Counted from the first letter of the stretch, positions 1-8,294 are shown. The stretch: 8,857 bases of DNA from Prevotella sp. UBA6429 (GCA_002437285.1 DJOV01000034.1:14518-23374); one strand, 5' to 3'. Numbers and translations: made by a program. Notes: generated by a model not told the origin, from the sequence alone.

Positions 1-20
1 CGTGCTTTTTTGTTTGACTA

Positions 21-2144
21 TCAGAAACGGATGGCGCCACCAGCCATCACCCACAGCCCAGGCTGCAACACGCTTCCCAAGTCATAATAACGATGGGCGG
101 TAAGGTTGTCGCCTTTCAGAAACAGTTCCCAATGGCGTTCGGTCCACGTCAGCTTGCCATCGAGCTTGGCATAGGGATGATAGCCATTCATGCGCTGTTG
201 CCAACGGAGTGACCAGGAGGCTGACAGATGACTGACGATGTGATGGCTAAGTGTGGCCACAAACTTATGACGAAGATACTCCAGGGCGTAAAGCGAACGA
301 TAGATTTGCTCAGTCGTCTCATGTTTCTGGTGGATGTAGGCATAGCCGAGGTGCAATCTCAACAAGCGCCCATCGGCATGTCTGCTAAGCGACAGCAGAC
401 GAGCCAAGTCAATGTCGGTCTCGAGGTTGAAGCCCATGTTGTCGAGCTTGCCAATGTTCAGCGCATGATACTTGGTAGAGGCTTCCGTCTCATACACCCA
501 GTCGATCATGTTCGTGCCATGGCTATAGAACGCACTGGCCAAGGCCGATAGCGCCCCGGCACGAAAGCGGGTGCCCACCTTAAAGGCCGAGTTGCGTTCT
601 GGTTTCAGGTTGAGGTCTCCTTGCTGGGCGGAATTGCTCGTATAGAGATCGGTGAACGTGGGCACACGCAACGCTTTGTTCCAACTGGCATAGAGTTTCC
701 AATGCCTTGTGGGACGATAACTGACATCAATGCCCGGATAGAAACGATAGTCACCGTCAAGTCCTGTGTTACGATTGGCGAGCAGGCCGGCTGACACGGT
801 CAGACTACCGAGGATGATATTGTGCTCCAGGAAGAGGCTCGTGTTGGTGCGGTTTCCTTCGCGCGAATACTGCCGGTCGGTGCCATGGATGGGCCTCCAC
901 GCAGCTTCAGCCAACGGGTTGCCATAAGCCGTGGAGAGGATGTGTTCCTTGCGTACGTCAACACCTGCGGCTGTCTTGCCCAGGCACCAGTCCAGTTGAG
1001 CGTTGAGCGATGCCCCATAGACATCCATGCGATGATAGTTCTCACCTGCGGCGGCGCCCTCCTGTCCTCTTGTCAGTTGGTAATGGTCCACATCCCGGTG
1101 AGCGTAGACGGTCGGTGTGAAACTCAGCGAGCGCAACGTTTGGTTCTCCACCATGGCGAATGGACGCACCTGAGCCTGCACAGAACCCATGTAACGACGG
1201 GTCCACTCATACTGATTGGGGAATCGGGCGGAATAGAACGTGTTGGCACCATAGTCTTGCGAAGTGATGCCGGCTTGCCAGTCTACATCTGCATAGCGTG
1301 AGACGAGCGCACCCTGGTAATAGCCATGCCACTTGCTGAAATCGGAGTTGTCCGTTCCACCGTCGCTCCGCGCATAACCGGCCGAAAGGGATGATGACAG
1401 GTCGGACTTGCCTTTGCCCCAAGGGACAAGCACTGACACACGCGCATCAGCGCCAACGCTGCCAAACGATCCGCCCTCCACCTGAGCTTCCCCACCCCAA
1501 CGGCTCTTGCCTTCCGCATCTTCCGCAGCCAAGGCATGGCGCATGAGCGCACCCGACTGCCGCGTGACAATGTTGATGGCACCACTGAAAGCTGCCGAAC
1601 CAAAGACCCGAGCCGAAGCGCCTTCGAGCACTTCGATGTGGTCGATATCAGTCAACGACACGGGAAAATCCGCCGCATTGTGACCTGTCTGAGGGTTGGT
1701 CAGCGGCACCCCATTGAGCAGAATGGCAATCTGGTCGAAGGTACCACCATTGATGGAGATGTCCGTCTGTACTCCAAAGGCTCCGCGCTGACGGACATCC
1801 ACGCCGGTAGCCAATTTCAAAACATCGTTGAGCGTCTGCGCCTCCGCACGATGAATGTCATCGCGAGAGATCACCTCAACAATCCGTGCTGACTGGGATG
1901 CAGTCAGCGGCGCTCGCGAGCCGGTGACCACCACCTCATCGATGCTCCGCACTCTCAGGCTGATGGTGTCGCCATCCGCCACAGGCTTGACGCTCACCCC
2001 GTCGGCCTTGGCATAGGTCAGGGTGGGCACCGCCAGCACACCGATGAGCACCTCTTTGCCCAATGCGGCAAAAAGGCTATAGCCCTTGCGGTTGAAGTGC
2101 TTGAAGAGCAGCACGCTGCGCTTGTTGAACAAATACTTTTTCAT
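21..2144 (-). CDS. TonB-dependent outer-membrane receptor, BtuB-like
   Basis: A 707-residue TonB-dependent receptor, expected to import a scarce nutrient through the outer membrane with energy from TonB-ExbBD. A TonB-box-like stretch (DEVVVTGSR, about residues 69-77) is followed by a plug domain to about residue 195, containing NGGTFDQIAILLNGV and IEVLEGASARVFGSAAFSGA. The rest has beta-barrel character and ends in IRF, the terminal Phe expected of an outer-membrane protein. The usual IRGG of the plug reads INGG here. I chose ATG 2144; the frame stays open to a TTG at 2207, but that lies upstream of a -7 box. The N-terminus is long and basic with RKGYSLFAALGKEVLIGVL at residues 19-37, resembling an extended signal I recall from other Bacteroidales receptors. 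The plug resembles BtuB/COG4206 proteins, but there is no cobalamin riboswitch or BtuG partner in view, so the substrate is unknown. Confidence 0.93.
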   Translation of the reverse strand: MKKYLFNKRSVLLFKHFNRKGYSLFAALGKEVLIGVLAVPTLTYAKADGVSVKPVADGDTISLRVRSIDEVVVTGSRAPLTASQSARIVEVISRDDIHRAEAQTLNDVLKLATGVDVRQRGAFGVQTDISINGGTFDQIAILLNGVPLTNPQTGHNAADFPVSLTDIDHIEVLEGASARVFGSAAFSGAINIVTRQSGALMRHALAAEDAEGKSRWGGEAQVEGGSFGSVGADARVSVLVPWGKGKSDLSSSLSAGYARSDGGTDNSDFSKWHGYYQGALVSRYADVDWQAGITSQDYGANTFYSARFPNQYEWTRRYMGSVQAQVRPFAMVENQTLRSLSFTPTVYAHRDVDHYQLTRGQEGAAAGENYHRMDVYGASLNAQLDWCLGKTAAGVDVRKEHILSTAYGNPLAEAAWRPIHGTDRQYSREGNRTNTSLFLEHNIILGSLTVSAGLLANRNTGLDGDYRFYPGIDVSYRPTRHWKLYASWNKALRVPTFTDLYTSNSAQQGDLNLKPERNSAFKVGTRFRAGALSALASAFYSHGTNMIDWVYETEASTKYHALNIGKLDNMGFNLETDIDLARLLSLSRHADGRLLRLHLGYAYIHQKHETTEQIYRSLYALEYLRHKFVATLSHHIVSHLSASWSLRWQQRMNGYHPYAKLDGKLTWTERHWELFLKGDNLTAHRYYDLGSVLQPGLWVMAGGAIRF

Positions 2145-2154
2145 AAAACGCGGG

Positions 2155-2162
2155 CAAAGGTA
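2155..2162 (-). promoter_or_regulatory. Bacteroidetes -7 box for the BtuB-like receptor
   Basis: On the minus strand the sequence reads TACCTTTG, matching the Bacteroidetes -7 consensus TAnnTTTG. Only 10 bases separate it from ATG 2144, so the transcript would have a leader of just a few bases. No TTTG -33 box is visible at the expected 19-21 bp spacing, which lowers confidence. Confidence 0.5.
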
Positions 2163-2217
2163 CGGATTATTTTTTGTTAATCTTTGTAATAAAGGAAAAA
2201 ATGCCAAGAATAAAGTG

Positions 2218-2225
2218 TATATTTG
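2218..2225 (+). promoter_or_regulatory. Bacteroidetes -7 box for the GH51-mutarotase unit
   Basis: TATATTTG matches the TAnnTTTG consensus and lies 57 bases before the GH51 start codon, giving a leader of roughly 50 bases. No -33 TTTG is seen at 19-21 bp; the nearest (2183-2186) is about 31 bp away. The control region is shared back to back with the receptor promoter at 2155-2162. Confidence 0.5.
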
Positions 2226-2282
2226 CCCCTGATAACTTGACTACAATCCCAAGAACACTACAATCTACAAAAAAGCACACTT

Positions 2283-4700
2283 ATGAAAGCAAGAACTATT
2301 GCATTATCCACCCTGCTTCTGGGCACCCTCGGCACATCGGCACAAGTGACGGTCGACGTGGATGCCGCCCAGAAAGGCAAGGCGGTGTCGCCCATGCTCT
2401 ATGGCATCTTCTATGAAGACATCAACCACGCCGCCGACGGTGGTCTCTATGCTGAGCTCATCCGCAACCGCAGCTTCGAGGACAACGACAAGGCTGCCGA
2501 GCACTGGAAGGCCAAGGGCAACGCGGCCTTGCGCCTCGTGGACAAGGGCCTGCTCAACAAGGCTCAGGGCAAGGCGCTGGAGGTGACCTTCAACGGTGAA
2601 GGTGACGGATTCAACAATGAGGGCTACTGGGGCATTCCCGCCGTACAAGGCCGCACCTACAAACTGTCGTTCTGGGCCAAGGGAAAGCTCAAGGGCAAGT
2701 TGAAAGCGTTCATCGGCTGCGGCTGCGGACGCATGGAGTTTGCCCAGGCGGAGTTTGAGGGCAAGCAGTTCTCCAACAAGTGGACCAAGTATGAGGCCAC
2801 GATGACCTGCAATACCAACCATCCGAAAGCCCTGTTGTGGTTTGAGTCCACTGGCAAGGGCAAGCTTGACTTCGACGTGGTGAGCCTCATGCCCCCCACG
2901 TTCAACAACCGCGAGAACGGGATGCGTCCTGACCTGGCATCCATGCTCTATGACCTCCACCCGAAGTTTTTCCGCTTCCCTGGCGGTTGCTTTGTCGAAG
3001 GTCAGCAGAGCCCCGACAACGCGTTCCGCTGGGAGCGCACCATCGGTCCAGTGGAAGAGCGTCCTGGCCACTGGAATGTCAACTGGGGCTACCGCACGAC
3101 CGATGGCATCGGCTTCCATGAGTACCTGCAACTGGCAGAGGACCTGGGGGCCAAACCGCTCTATGTGGTCAACGTGGGCATCTGGCATGGCGGCTTCACG
3201 CCCGTCGACTCGATACAGCCTTGGATTGACGAGACGCTCAACGCCTTGGAGTATGCCAACGGACCTGTGACCACTAAGTATGGTGCGCTGCGCGCCAAGA
3301 ACGGCCACCCAGAGCCTTTCAACATCGAATACCTGGAAATCGGCAACGAGAACAACCAGCCCAACCCGCGCGAGCAGAGTGACAACTACTACAAGCGCTA
3401 CCAGCTCTTCCGCGATGCCGTGCTGGCCAAATACCCGAAGATGCACATCATCGGCAACGTGGCCTCATGGGGAACAGACGATCCCACATGGGACTCGAAG
3501 GAGAAGGTGGAACTGCTCGACGAGCACTATTACCGCACACCGGAGTGGTTTGCAGCCAACTTCCACAAGTATGACTCCTACAACCGCCAAGGTCCGGACA
3601 TCTACGTGGGCGAATATGCCGTGACACAAGGCTTCGGCCACGTGGGCAACCTCAATGCCGCGCTGGGTGAGGCTGTATACATGATGGGACTGGAGAACAA
3701 CTCCGACATCGTGAAGATGGCCAGCTACGCACCCATCTTCGCCAACATCAACGAGACGCGCTGGCGTCCCGACATGATCCAGTTTAACGCCACGCGCGCC
3801 ATGGGCACTCCTTCCTACTATGTGCAGCGCATCATGGCCGACAATGTGGGCACACGAATCATGACGGTGAAGCAGGACAACCCCTACACCACCAACCCAG
3901 ACAACGTGAAAATGAAGCCTGCCACCTGCACCGTGGGCGTGGGCACCTGGGGCACACAGGCCAGTTTCGAGGAGAAGGCGCTCACGCTGCTGCCTAACAC
4001 CAGCACCAAGCCCATCGACAAGACAGAGGTGAGAGGCCAGTGGAACAAGGACGGCAACGTCGTGAAGCAGACCTCATGGGAGGAAGGTTCGGTGAAACTC
4101 AACAGCCAGCTGTTCACCTCCGACGAGTACACCTACAAGGTGCGCGCCCGCAAGGACAAGGGCAACGAGGGCTTCCTCATCGTGTTCAACTATGTGGACG
4201 AGGACAACTACTGCTGGTTAAACCTCGGCGGATGGGGCAACAGCCAACATGCCATCGAGCAAGTGACCGATGGCAGTAAGACCCAGATCGCCGCCGCACA
4301 GGGTCATGTGGAAGAGGGCCGCTGGTATGATGTGGAGATTCACGTCAAGGGCGACAGCATCTACACGAGCATCGACGGCAAACAGATTTTCGCCACCAAG
4401 ATGAAGCCCAGCACCTTCGCTGGTTTCTTCTCCAGCGCCACATACAATGAGCCCACGGGCGAATACATCGTGAAACTGGTGAACACCAGCAGCGAAGCTA
4501 CCACCGCGCGCATCAACCTGAAGAACCACAAGAGCTCGGTGGGCCGCGTGGTGCGCCTCACGGGCGATAAGGGTACAGCCGAGAACACCATCGACGAGCT
4601 GACCCGTGTCGTTCCGACCGAGGAGCAGGTGAGTCCCGACGCTGACGGCGTGACGCTCGACATCCCCGCCAACTCGCTTAACATCGTACGCATCAAGTAA
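2283..4700 (+). CDS. Secreted alpha-L-arabinofuranosidase, GH51
   Basis: An 805-residue retaining alpha-L-arabinofuranosidase (EC 3.2.1.55), expected to remove L-arabinofuranosyl groups from arabinan, arabinoxylan or pectin side chains. Residues 1-20 form a signal peptide ending TSA before Gln21, with no lipobox Cys, so it is probably periplasmic. Residues about 75-205 look like a CBM4/9-type carbohydrate-binding domain. The GH51 barrel follows, with FFRFPGGCFVEG (229-240), EIGNEN carrying the likely acid/base Glu356, and VGEYAV carrying the likely nucleophile Glu444. The C-terminal beta-sandwich typical of the family (resuming near SSATYNEPTGEYIVKLVN, 717-733) is interrupted by about 160 residues resembling a concanavalin-like sugar-binding fold (about 555-715). 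The architecture resembles plant ASD-type and Bacteroidetes enzymes rather than compact ~500-residue bacterial forms. The mutarotase follows 30 bp downstream. Polysaccharide specificity cannot be told from sequence. Confidence 0.95.
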   Translation: MKARTIALSTLLLGTLGTSAQVTVDVDAAQKGKAVSPMLYGIFYEDINHAADGGLYAELIRNRSFEDNDKAAEHWKAKGNAALRLVDKGLLNKAQGKALEVTFNGEGDGFNNEGYWGIPAVQGRTYKLSFWAKGKLKGKLKAFIGCGCGRMEFAQAEFEGKQFSNKWTKYEATMTCNTNHPKALLWFESTGKGKLDFDVVSLMPPTFNNRENGMRPDLASMLYDLHPKFFRFPGGCFVEGQQSPDNAFRWERTIGPVEERPGHWNVNWGYRTTDGIGFHEYLQLAEDLGAKPLYVVNVGIWHGGFTPVDSIQPWIDETLNALEYANGPVTTKYGALRAKNGHPEPFNIEYLEIGNENNQPNPREQSDNYYKRYQLFRDAVLAKYPKMHIIGNVASWGTDDPTWDSKEKVELLDEHYYRTPEWFAANFHKYDSYNRQGPDIYVGEYAVTQGFGHVGNLNAALGEAVYMMGLENNSDIVKMASYAPIFANINETRWRPDMIQFNATRAMGTPSYYVQRIMADNVGTRIMTVKQDNPYTTNPDNVKMKPATCTVGVGTWGTQASFEEKALTLLPNTSTKPIDKTEVRGQWNKDGNVVKQTSWEEGSVKLNSQLFTSDEYTYKVRARKDKGNEGFLIVFNYVDEDNYCWLNLGGWGNSQHAIEQVTDGSKTQIAAAQGHVEEGRWYDVEIHVKGDSIYTSIDGKQIFATKMKPSTFAGFFSSATYNEPTGEYIVKLVNTSSEATTARINLKNHKSSVGRVVRLTGDKGTAENTIDELTRVVPTEEQVSPDADGVTLDIPANSLNIVRIK

Positions 4701-4730
4701 AGGCGGGCACACGCATAGAGTCACACTGTT

Positions 4731-5054
4731 ATGACCAAACGATTCGCTTTCAAGATGTATCTGAAACCTGGCTGTGAGGAGGAGTATGCCCGACGGCATG
4801 CCGCCATCTGGCCAGAACTGGTGAAAATGATAAAAGAAGACCAGGGCGTGCAAAACTACAGCATCTACTGGGACAAGGAAACCAACCTGCTCTTTGCCTA
4901 CCAGGAGTGCACCAAGAATGTCAACACGCAGGACAACTGCCACACTGACCCCATCACGCAGAAGTGGTGGGACATGATGGCCGACATCATGGACACCAAC
5001 AAGGACAACTCACCTGTGAGCGTTCCGCTCGAGGAACTGTTCCACCTGGACTGA
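4731..5054 (+). CDS. L-rhamnose mutarotase family protein (RhaM/DUF718)
   Basis: A 107-residue cytoplasmic protein of the RhaM family (about 104 residues in E. coli), which speeds exchange between alpha and beta anomers of L-rhamnose. Visible family hallmarks are YARRHAAIWPEL (19-30), with Tyr19 and His23 matching the catalytic Tyr and His positions of E. coli RhaM, then NYSIYWDKETNLLFAY (42-57), the paired Trp79-Trp80, and NKDNSPVSVPLEELFHLD at the end. There is no signal peptide. It starts 30 bp after the GH51 stop with no promoter or terminator between, so the two are probably co-transcribed. No rhamnose isomerase, kinase or aldolase is in the window, so its sugar here could be rhamnose or another deoxy- or pentose sugar such as arabinose. 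I therefore leave the symbol blank. Confidence 0.9.
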   Translation: MTKRFAFKMYLKPGCEEEYARRHAAIWPELVKMIKEDQGVQNYSIYWDKETNLLFAYQECTKNVNTQDNCHTDPITQKWWDMMADIMDTNKDNSPVSVPLEELFHLD

Positions 5055-5104
5055 AACGCAAGGACCTGGCCGTCCTACAGCACAGCGCCTTGCCATAACT
5101 TCGT

Positions 5105-5153
5105 AGAGGGGGCGTGCCGCCATTGCGGCACGCCCCCTCTTGTTTTTGTTTTT
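5105..5153 (+). terminator. Strong intrinsic terminator after GH51-mutarotase
   Basis: A perfect 16-bp stem (5105-5120 with 5125-5140) closes a CATT loop and is followed by a T-rich run interrupted by two G's (5140-5153). It lies 50 bp after the mutarotase stop and faces the convergent pnuT-like gene. The T tract lies only on the plus-strand side, so it mainly ends plus-strand transcription. Confidence 0.93.
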
Positions 5154-5169
5154 CCTGGTGAGGCCGGGC

Positions 5170-5772
5170 TCACGGTTTGCCGGGCGCAGAGAGTCCCATG
5201 CTACGCTTCCACTTGAGATAGCCCATGATGGCTATGATAACATAGACCCCATAGAGCGAAGCCTTGAAGGGAATGCCCTTGTAGAAATAGAGTGCGCAAG
5301 TCACCACATCCACCACTATCCAAATAATCCATTGTTCCAGGTACTTGCGCGCCAACGCCCAGATGCCCACAAAACTGAGGGCTGTGGTGAAGGCATCGGC
5401 CACAGGTACGGTAGACCCCACCTGAACGAGCCAATACCACAATACGGCCCAAATGACAAGGGTGCCCAAGGACCAGGGAAGGATGAGTTCGCGCTTGAAA
5501 TGAGTGACCGGCAACTGCTCGCCGGCCTGCTGGCCTCGCTTCTTGCCATACTTCCACACCCATACGCCATAAAGGGTCATGGCGATGTAGTAAAACTCCA
5601 TGCCACAATCGGCATACAGTCCCTTCTCATAGTAAAGCACGATGTCGAGTGCCTGCATGACGAAGCCCACCAACCAGAGCCACACGCTGGCCTTATACTC
5701 CAACAGAATATAGGCCAAGCCAAGCAATGTCGTGGTGATGTCGAGCCAATGAGCGATCAAAAAGTCTTGCAT
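5170..5772 (-). CDS. pnuT: PnuC-family permease, probable thiamine transporter PnuT
   Basis: A 200-residue inner-membrane protein of the PnuC vitamin transporter family, whose members carry nicotinamide riboside (PnuC), thiamine (PnuT) or riboflavin by facilitated diffusion, with trapping by phosphorylation inside. It shows several strongly hydrophobic segments (about 12-25, 30-46, 58-74, 98-117, 127-141, 147-164, 170-186) and family-like aromatic stretches such as YGVWVWKYGKK (68-78) and WIVVDVVTCALYFYKG (151-166). ATG 5772 is the chosen start; the frame stays open to a GTG at 5799, but that lies inside a hairpin and adds nine residues not expected in the family. The PnuT assignment rests on context, since it is the second gene behind a TPP riboswitch and a TonB receptor, an arrangement known for Bacteroidetes thiamine uptake. 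From the protein alone, nicotinamide riboside remains possible. Confidence 0.87.
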   Translation of the reverse strand: MQDFLIAHWLDITTTLLGLAYILLEYKASVWLWLVGFVMQALDIVLYYEKGLYADCGMEFYYIAMTLYGVWVWKYGKKRGQQAGEQLPVTHFKRELILPWSLGTLVIWAVLWYWLVQVGSTVPVADAFTTALSFVGIWALARKYLEQWIIWIVVDVVTCALYFYKGIPFKASLYGVYVIIAIMGYLKWKRSMGLSAPGKP

Positions 5773-5787
5773 GATATGATTCGGTTG

Positions 5788-5833
5788 AAAAAAGCACACA
5801 ACGTGAGGGTATCCCGCTCAAGCTGTGTGCTTT
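5788..5833 (-). terminator. Hairpin plus T6 between receptor and pnuT, possible attenuator
   Basis: On the minus strand a perfect 10-bp stem (5824-5833 with 5791-5800) encloses a 23-base loop that can itself pair a little. The stem runs directly into six T's (5793-5788), half of which are its last three bases. This looks like an intrinsic terminator lying 49 bp after the receptor stop and 15 bases before the pnuT ATG. Because no promoter box is visible between it and pnuT, it would act as a partial terminator or mRNA-stabilising stem rather than an operon end. Confidence 0.6.
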
Positions 5834-5881
5834 GTCGTTAATGTCGCCCCCCACCCTATGCGCGGCAGGGATGATGGCGTG

Positions 5882-8263
5882 TTAGAATCTCAGTGTGATG
5901 TTGCCCATCATGTTGAAGCCAGCCATGGGGATGAAACCGATCTGGTAGTAACGGGGATCGTTGTCGGCATCCGTAGCTTTCTGGTAGGCTGAGTAGACCC
6001 AGCCGCTGGCTGCATAGTGACGGTCAAAGATATTGTTCATGCTGAGGCCGAACACCACTTCCTTCAGCACCTGCTTCACGGGCAGGGTATAGCTCAGGTT
6101 GAGGTCACTCTGCGAGAAGCAAGGCAGTGAGCGCTGCTTGTTCTCGGTGTTGTCGAGATACTGGCGGCTCACGTAATTGGTATGCCATACGGCCTGGAAG
6201 CCCTTGTAGTGGAAGTTGGCGAAACCATTGAGGATGACCGAGGGTGAGAACGACAGGGTCGACTTGTTATAATGGACGGTGCGATAGCCCGACTCTGCGC
6301 CCCAATCCTCCACGCACTCAGTGAAGTCCTTGATGCGGTTCTGCGAGAACGAAGCGTTGCCGGCCACAGTCAGCCATGACAGGGGGCTCCAGTCGGCTGT
6401 CAGCTCAGCTCCCATGCGGTAGCTCTTGTCGATATTGGTGGTAAGGTTCTCGCCGATGTCACTCTGCTGGCCTGTCTGCACGAACTGGTCCTTGTAGTCC
6501 ATATAGTAAAGGTTCACTCCTGCATGCCAGTTGCCACCGTCATACTCGTATCCCAGCTCGGTGTCGGTGAGGTGCTCAGCCTTGGGAGCGGGATAAGAGC
6601 CGTTGTCGGTGAAGTTGTTGCGCTCGGGCTCACGACCCGCATAAGCAACCGAGACATAAGCGCGATGATTGCCGAAGTGGAAGTTGAAACCGGCCTTCGG
6701 ATTGAAGAAGTTGTAATCCTCGTGGATGTTGAGGGCCTGGTTGTGATAGGTGCCGTCAGCATTCTCGTAGAACTTGTCGTTGACACCCGAGGTCTTGTAG
6801 TGCACGTGACGATACTGCAGGTCGAGGAACACGTCCCACCATGAGGTGATGTGCTCCGTGGCCTTCAGGAAGGCTGAGTAGTCGAACTTGTGGGCGTCAG
6901 AGTCATAATACTGGTTACCCGTGAACGGCTTCACGAGGTTGGCGTAGCCCGTACGTGTAGAGATGTAGTCGAGGTAGCCGAAGTGGTTGGCGCGGAACTG
7001 CTGGAGGTTCACACCACCCACGATGTCCCAGTCCTCATCCTTGTAGTTGACGTTGTAGACCACGCCATAGGTATGCTGTGTGAGCCCCTTGCGGCGGATG
7101 AAGTCGCTGCGCTTGATGAAGTTGCCGTCAGCATCGGTGGCATAGATGCCAAACTTGGAGAACTTGTTGTTGGGACGGAACTCCTTGTAGTAGCCGTAAC
7201 CGTAGGTATAGTGCACGGCACCATTGTGAGTCCAATGGGCTGAAGGCTGCCAAGAGAAGCTCAGGATGTTGTGGTCCTGTGTGAAGTTGTCAGTGGTCTT
7301 GTCCCAGAGCGAGCCATTGTCGAGCTTGTAGCGCTGGGTCTGGAAGTTGCCGGCGGCGTCCTGCGGGAATTCCCAGTTGTTGTCATCGAACACGAGGCTC
7401 TCATAGAGGGAGTTGAAACGGCCCAGGCCATGCTTGTACATGTCCTTGTAGGTGCCGATGCCTTGGTCCATGAGTGTGGCGTCGTCGTTGCCGGCGGTCA
7501 CACCGTTCCATGCCTGGCCCGTATGCTCATAGTTGCCGATGTTCTTGTAGCGAATCTGGAAGTTGTCGCCCAGCCAAGTCAGGCCTCCATAGAACGAACC
7601 GCTGTTGCCAGCCGTGCCATGGATGTAGCCGTCGGTGCCTGTGTGATGGAACGCACCGTCGAAGATGAGATGGTTGAAGAGCAGACCTGTCGAGAAGTTG
7701 AGGCCTGCGTTGTAGGTGTTGTATGAGCCATAGGAACCAGTCACCTCCAATGAGGGCTTGAGGCTGGGTGCAGCTGTGGCCAGCGAGATGGTTCCTCCGA
7801 AGGCACCATCACCATTGGTAGACGTGCCGATGCCACGCTGGATCTGGGCAGACCCGAGCAGCGAACCGTAAGAGTTCATGTTGGCCCAGAACACCGTCTG
7901 GTCCTCGGGCGAGTTGAGCGCCACGCCATCGAGCGTCACGTTGATGCGGCTACCGGCAGCGCCACGGATGCGCATGTAGACGGTGCCTGTGCCGAGACCG
8001 TTCTCACCCCATGCCAGCACACCGGGGGTGTTGGCAAAGAGGAAAGGCAGCTCGCGGCCCGTCTTGCTGAAATTGTTGAGATCCTGTTTCTTGATGTTTG
8101 CCACCGCAAACGGAGCATCCTGCTGCGCACGCACTCCTTTGACGACAACCTCTTGCAAGGTTGCCTGCTTCAGTGAGTCGCTCACCGTCTGGGCCTGCGC
8201 CTGCGTGGGCAGCATTCCTGCCAAGGCCAGCGCCAGCGGCGTACCACTAATCAGCTGTTTCAT
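5882..8263 (-). CDS. TonB-dependent receptor, thiamine-regulated (OMR1-type)
   Basis: A 793-residue outer-membrane receptor that should bring thiamine or a thiamine compound into the periplasm using TonB energy. The signal peptide covers about residues 1-25 (hydrophobic core LALALAGML, then TQAQAQ). A TonB-box-like LQEVVVKG (36-43) leads into the plug domain, which includes LPFLFANTPGVLAWGENGLG (72-91), the conserved MRIRGAAG (97-104), VTLDGVALNSPEDQ and GAFGGTISLAT (to about 163). The rest is a long beta-barrel rich in Tyr, Trp and Asn, ending NITLRF with the terminal Phe. The start is ATG 8263; the frame stays open to a TTG at 8275, which is an unlikely start. The gene lies directly behind a TPP riboswitch and ahead of a PnuC-family gene, matching the receptor called OMR1 in studies of Bacteroidetes thiamine regulons. 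The substrate is inferred from regulation, not from the protein. Confidence 0.93.
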   Translation of the reverse strand: MKQLISGTPLALALAGMLPTQAQAQTVSDSLKQATLQEVVVKGVRAQQDAPFAVANIKKQDLNNFSKTGRELPFLFANTPGVLAWGENGLGTGTVYMRIRGAAGSRINVTLDGVALNSPEDQTVFWANMNSYGSLLGSAQIQRGIGTSTNGDGAFGGTISLATAAPSLKPSLEVTGSYGSYNTYNAGLNFSTGLLFNHLIFDGAFHHTGTDGYIHGTAGNSGSFYGGLTWLGDNFQIRYKNIGNYEHTGQAWNGVTAGNDDATLMDQGIGTYKDMYKHGLGRFNSLYESLVFDDNNWEFPQDAAGNFQTQRYKLDNGSLWDKTTDNFTQDHNILSFSWQPSAHWTHNGAVHYTYGYGYYKEFRPNNKFSKFGIYATDADGNFIKRSDFIRRKGLTQHTYGVVYNVNYKDEDWDIVGGVNLQQFRANHFGYLDYISTRTGYANLVKPFTGNQYYDSDAHKFDYSAFLKATEHITSWWDVFLDLQYRHVHYKTSGVNDKFYENADGTYHNQALNIHEDYNFFNPKAGFNFHFGNHRAYVSVAYAGREPERNNFTDNGSYPAPKAEHLTDTELGYEYDGGNWHAGVNLYYMDYKDQFVQTGQQSDIGENLTTNIDKSYRMGAELTADWSPLSWLTVAGNASFSQNRIKDFTECVEDWGAESGYRTVHYNKSTLSFSPSVILNGFANFHYKGFQAVWHTNYVSRQYLDNTENKQRSLPCFSQSDLNLSYTLPVKQVLKEVVFGLSMNNIFDRHYAASGWVYSAYQKATDADNDPRYYQIGFIPMAGFNMMGNITLRF

Positions 8264-8294
8264 TGATACAATCAATTAAAAGAATAAATAATGA

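Noticed and set aside
2145..2282. Possible cobalamin riboswitch for the BtuB-like receptor
   Set aside because: The -7 box lies 10 bases before the start codon, leaving no leader for an aptamer, and no B12-box-like sequence is visible.
2304..3446. 380-codon open frame antisense to the GH51 gene
   Set aside because: It lies wholly inside a clear GH51 gene, the product has low-complexity Val/Leu/Ala-rich composition with no recognisable domain, and such frames arise from the codon bias of the sense gene.
4218..4943. 241-codon antisense frame across the GH51-mutarotase junction
   Set aside because: It overlaps two well-supported genes, shows no recognisable motif and has no promoter or start context of its own.
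5140..5841. 233-codon plus-strand frame opposite pnuT
   Set aside because: It is the mirror of a clear membrane transporter gene and begins in the terminator's T-rich tail; the product is His/Pro/Gln-rich with no family features.
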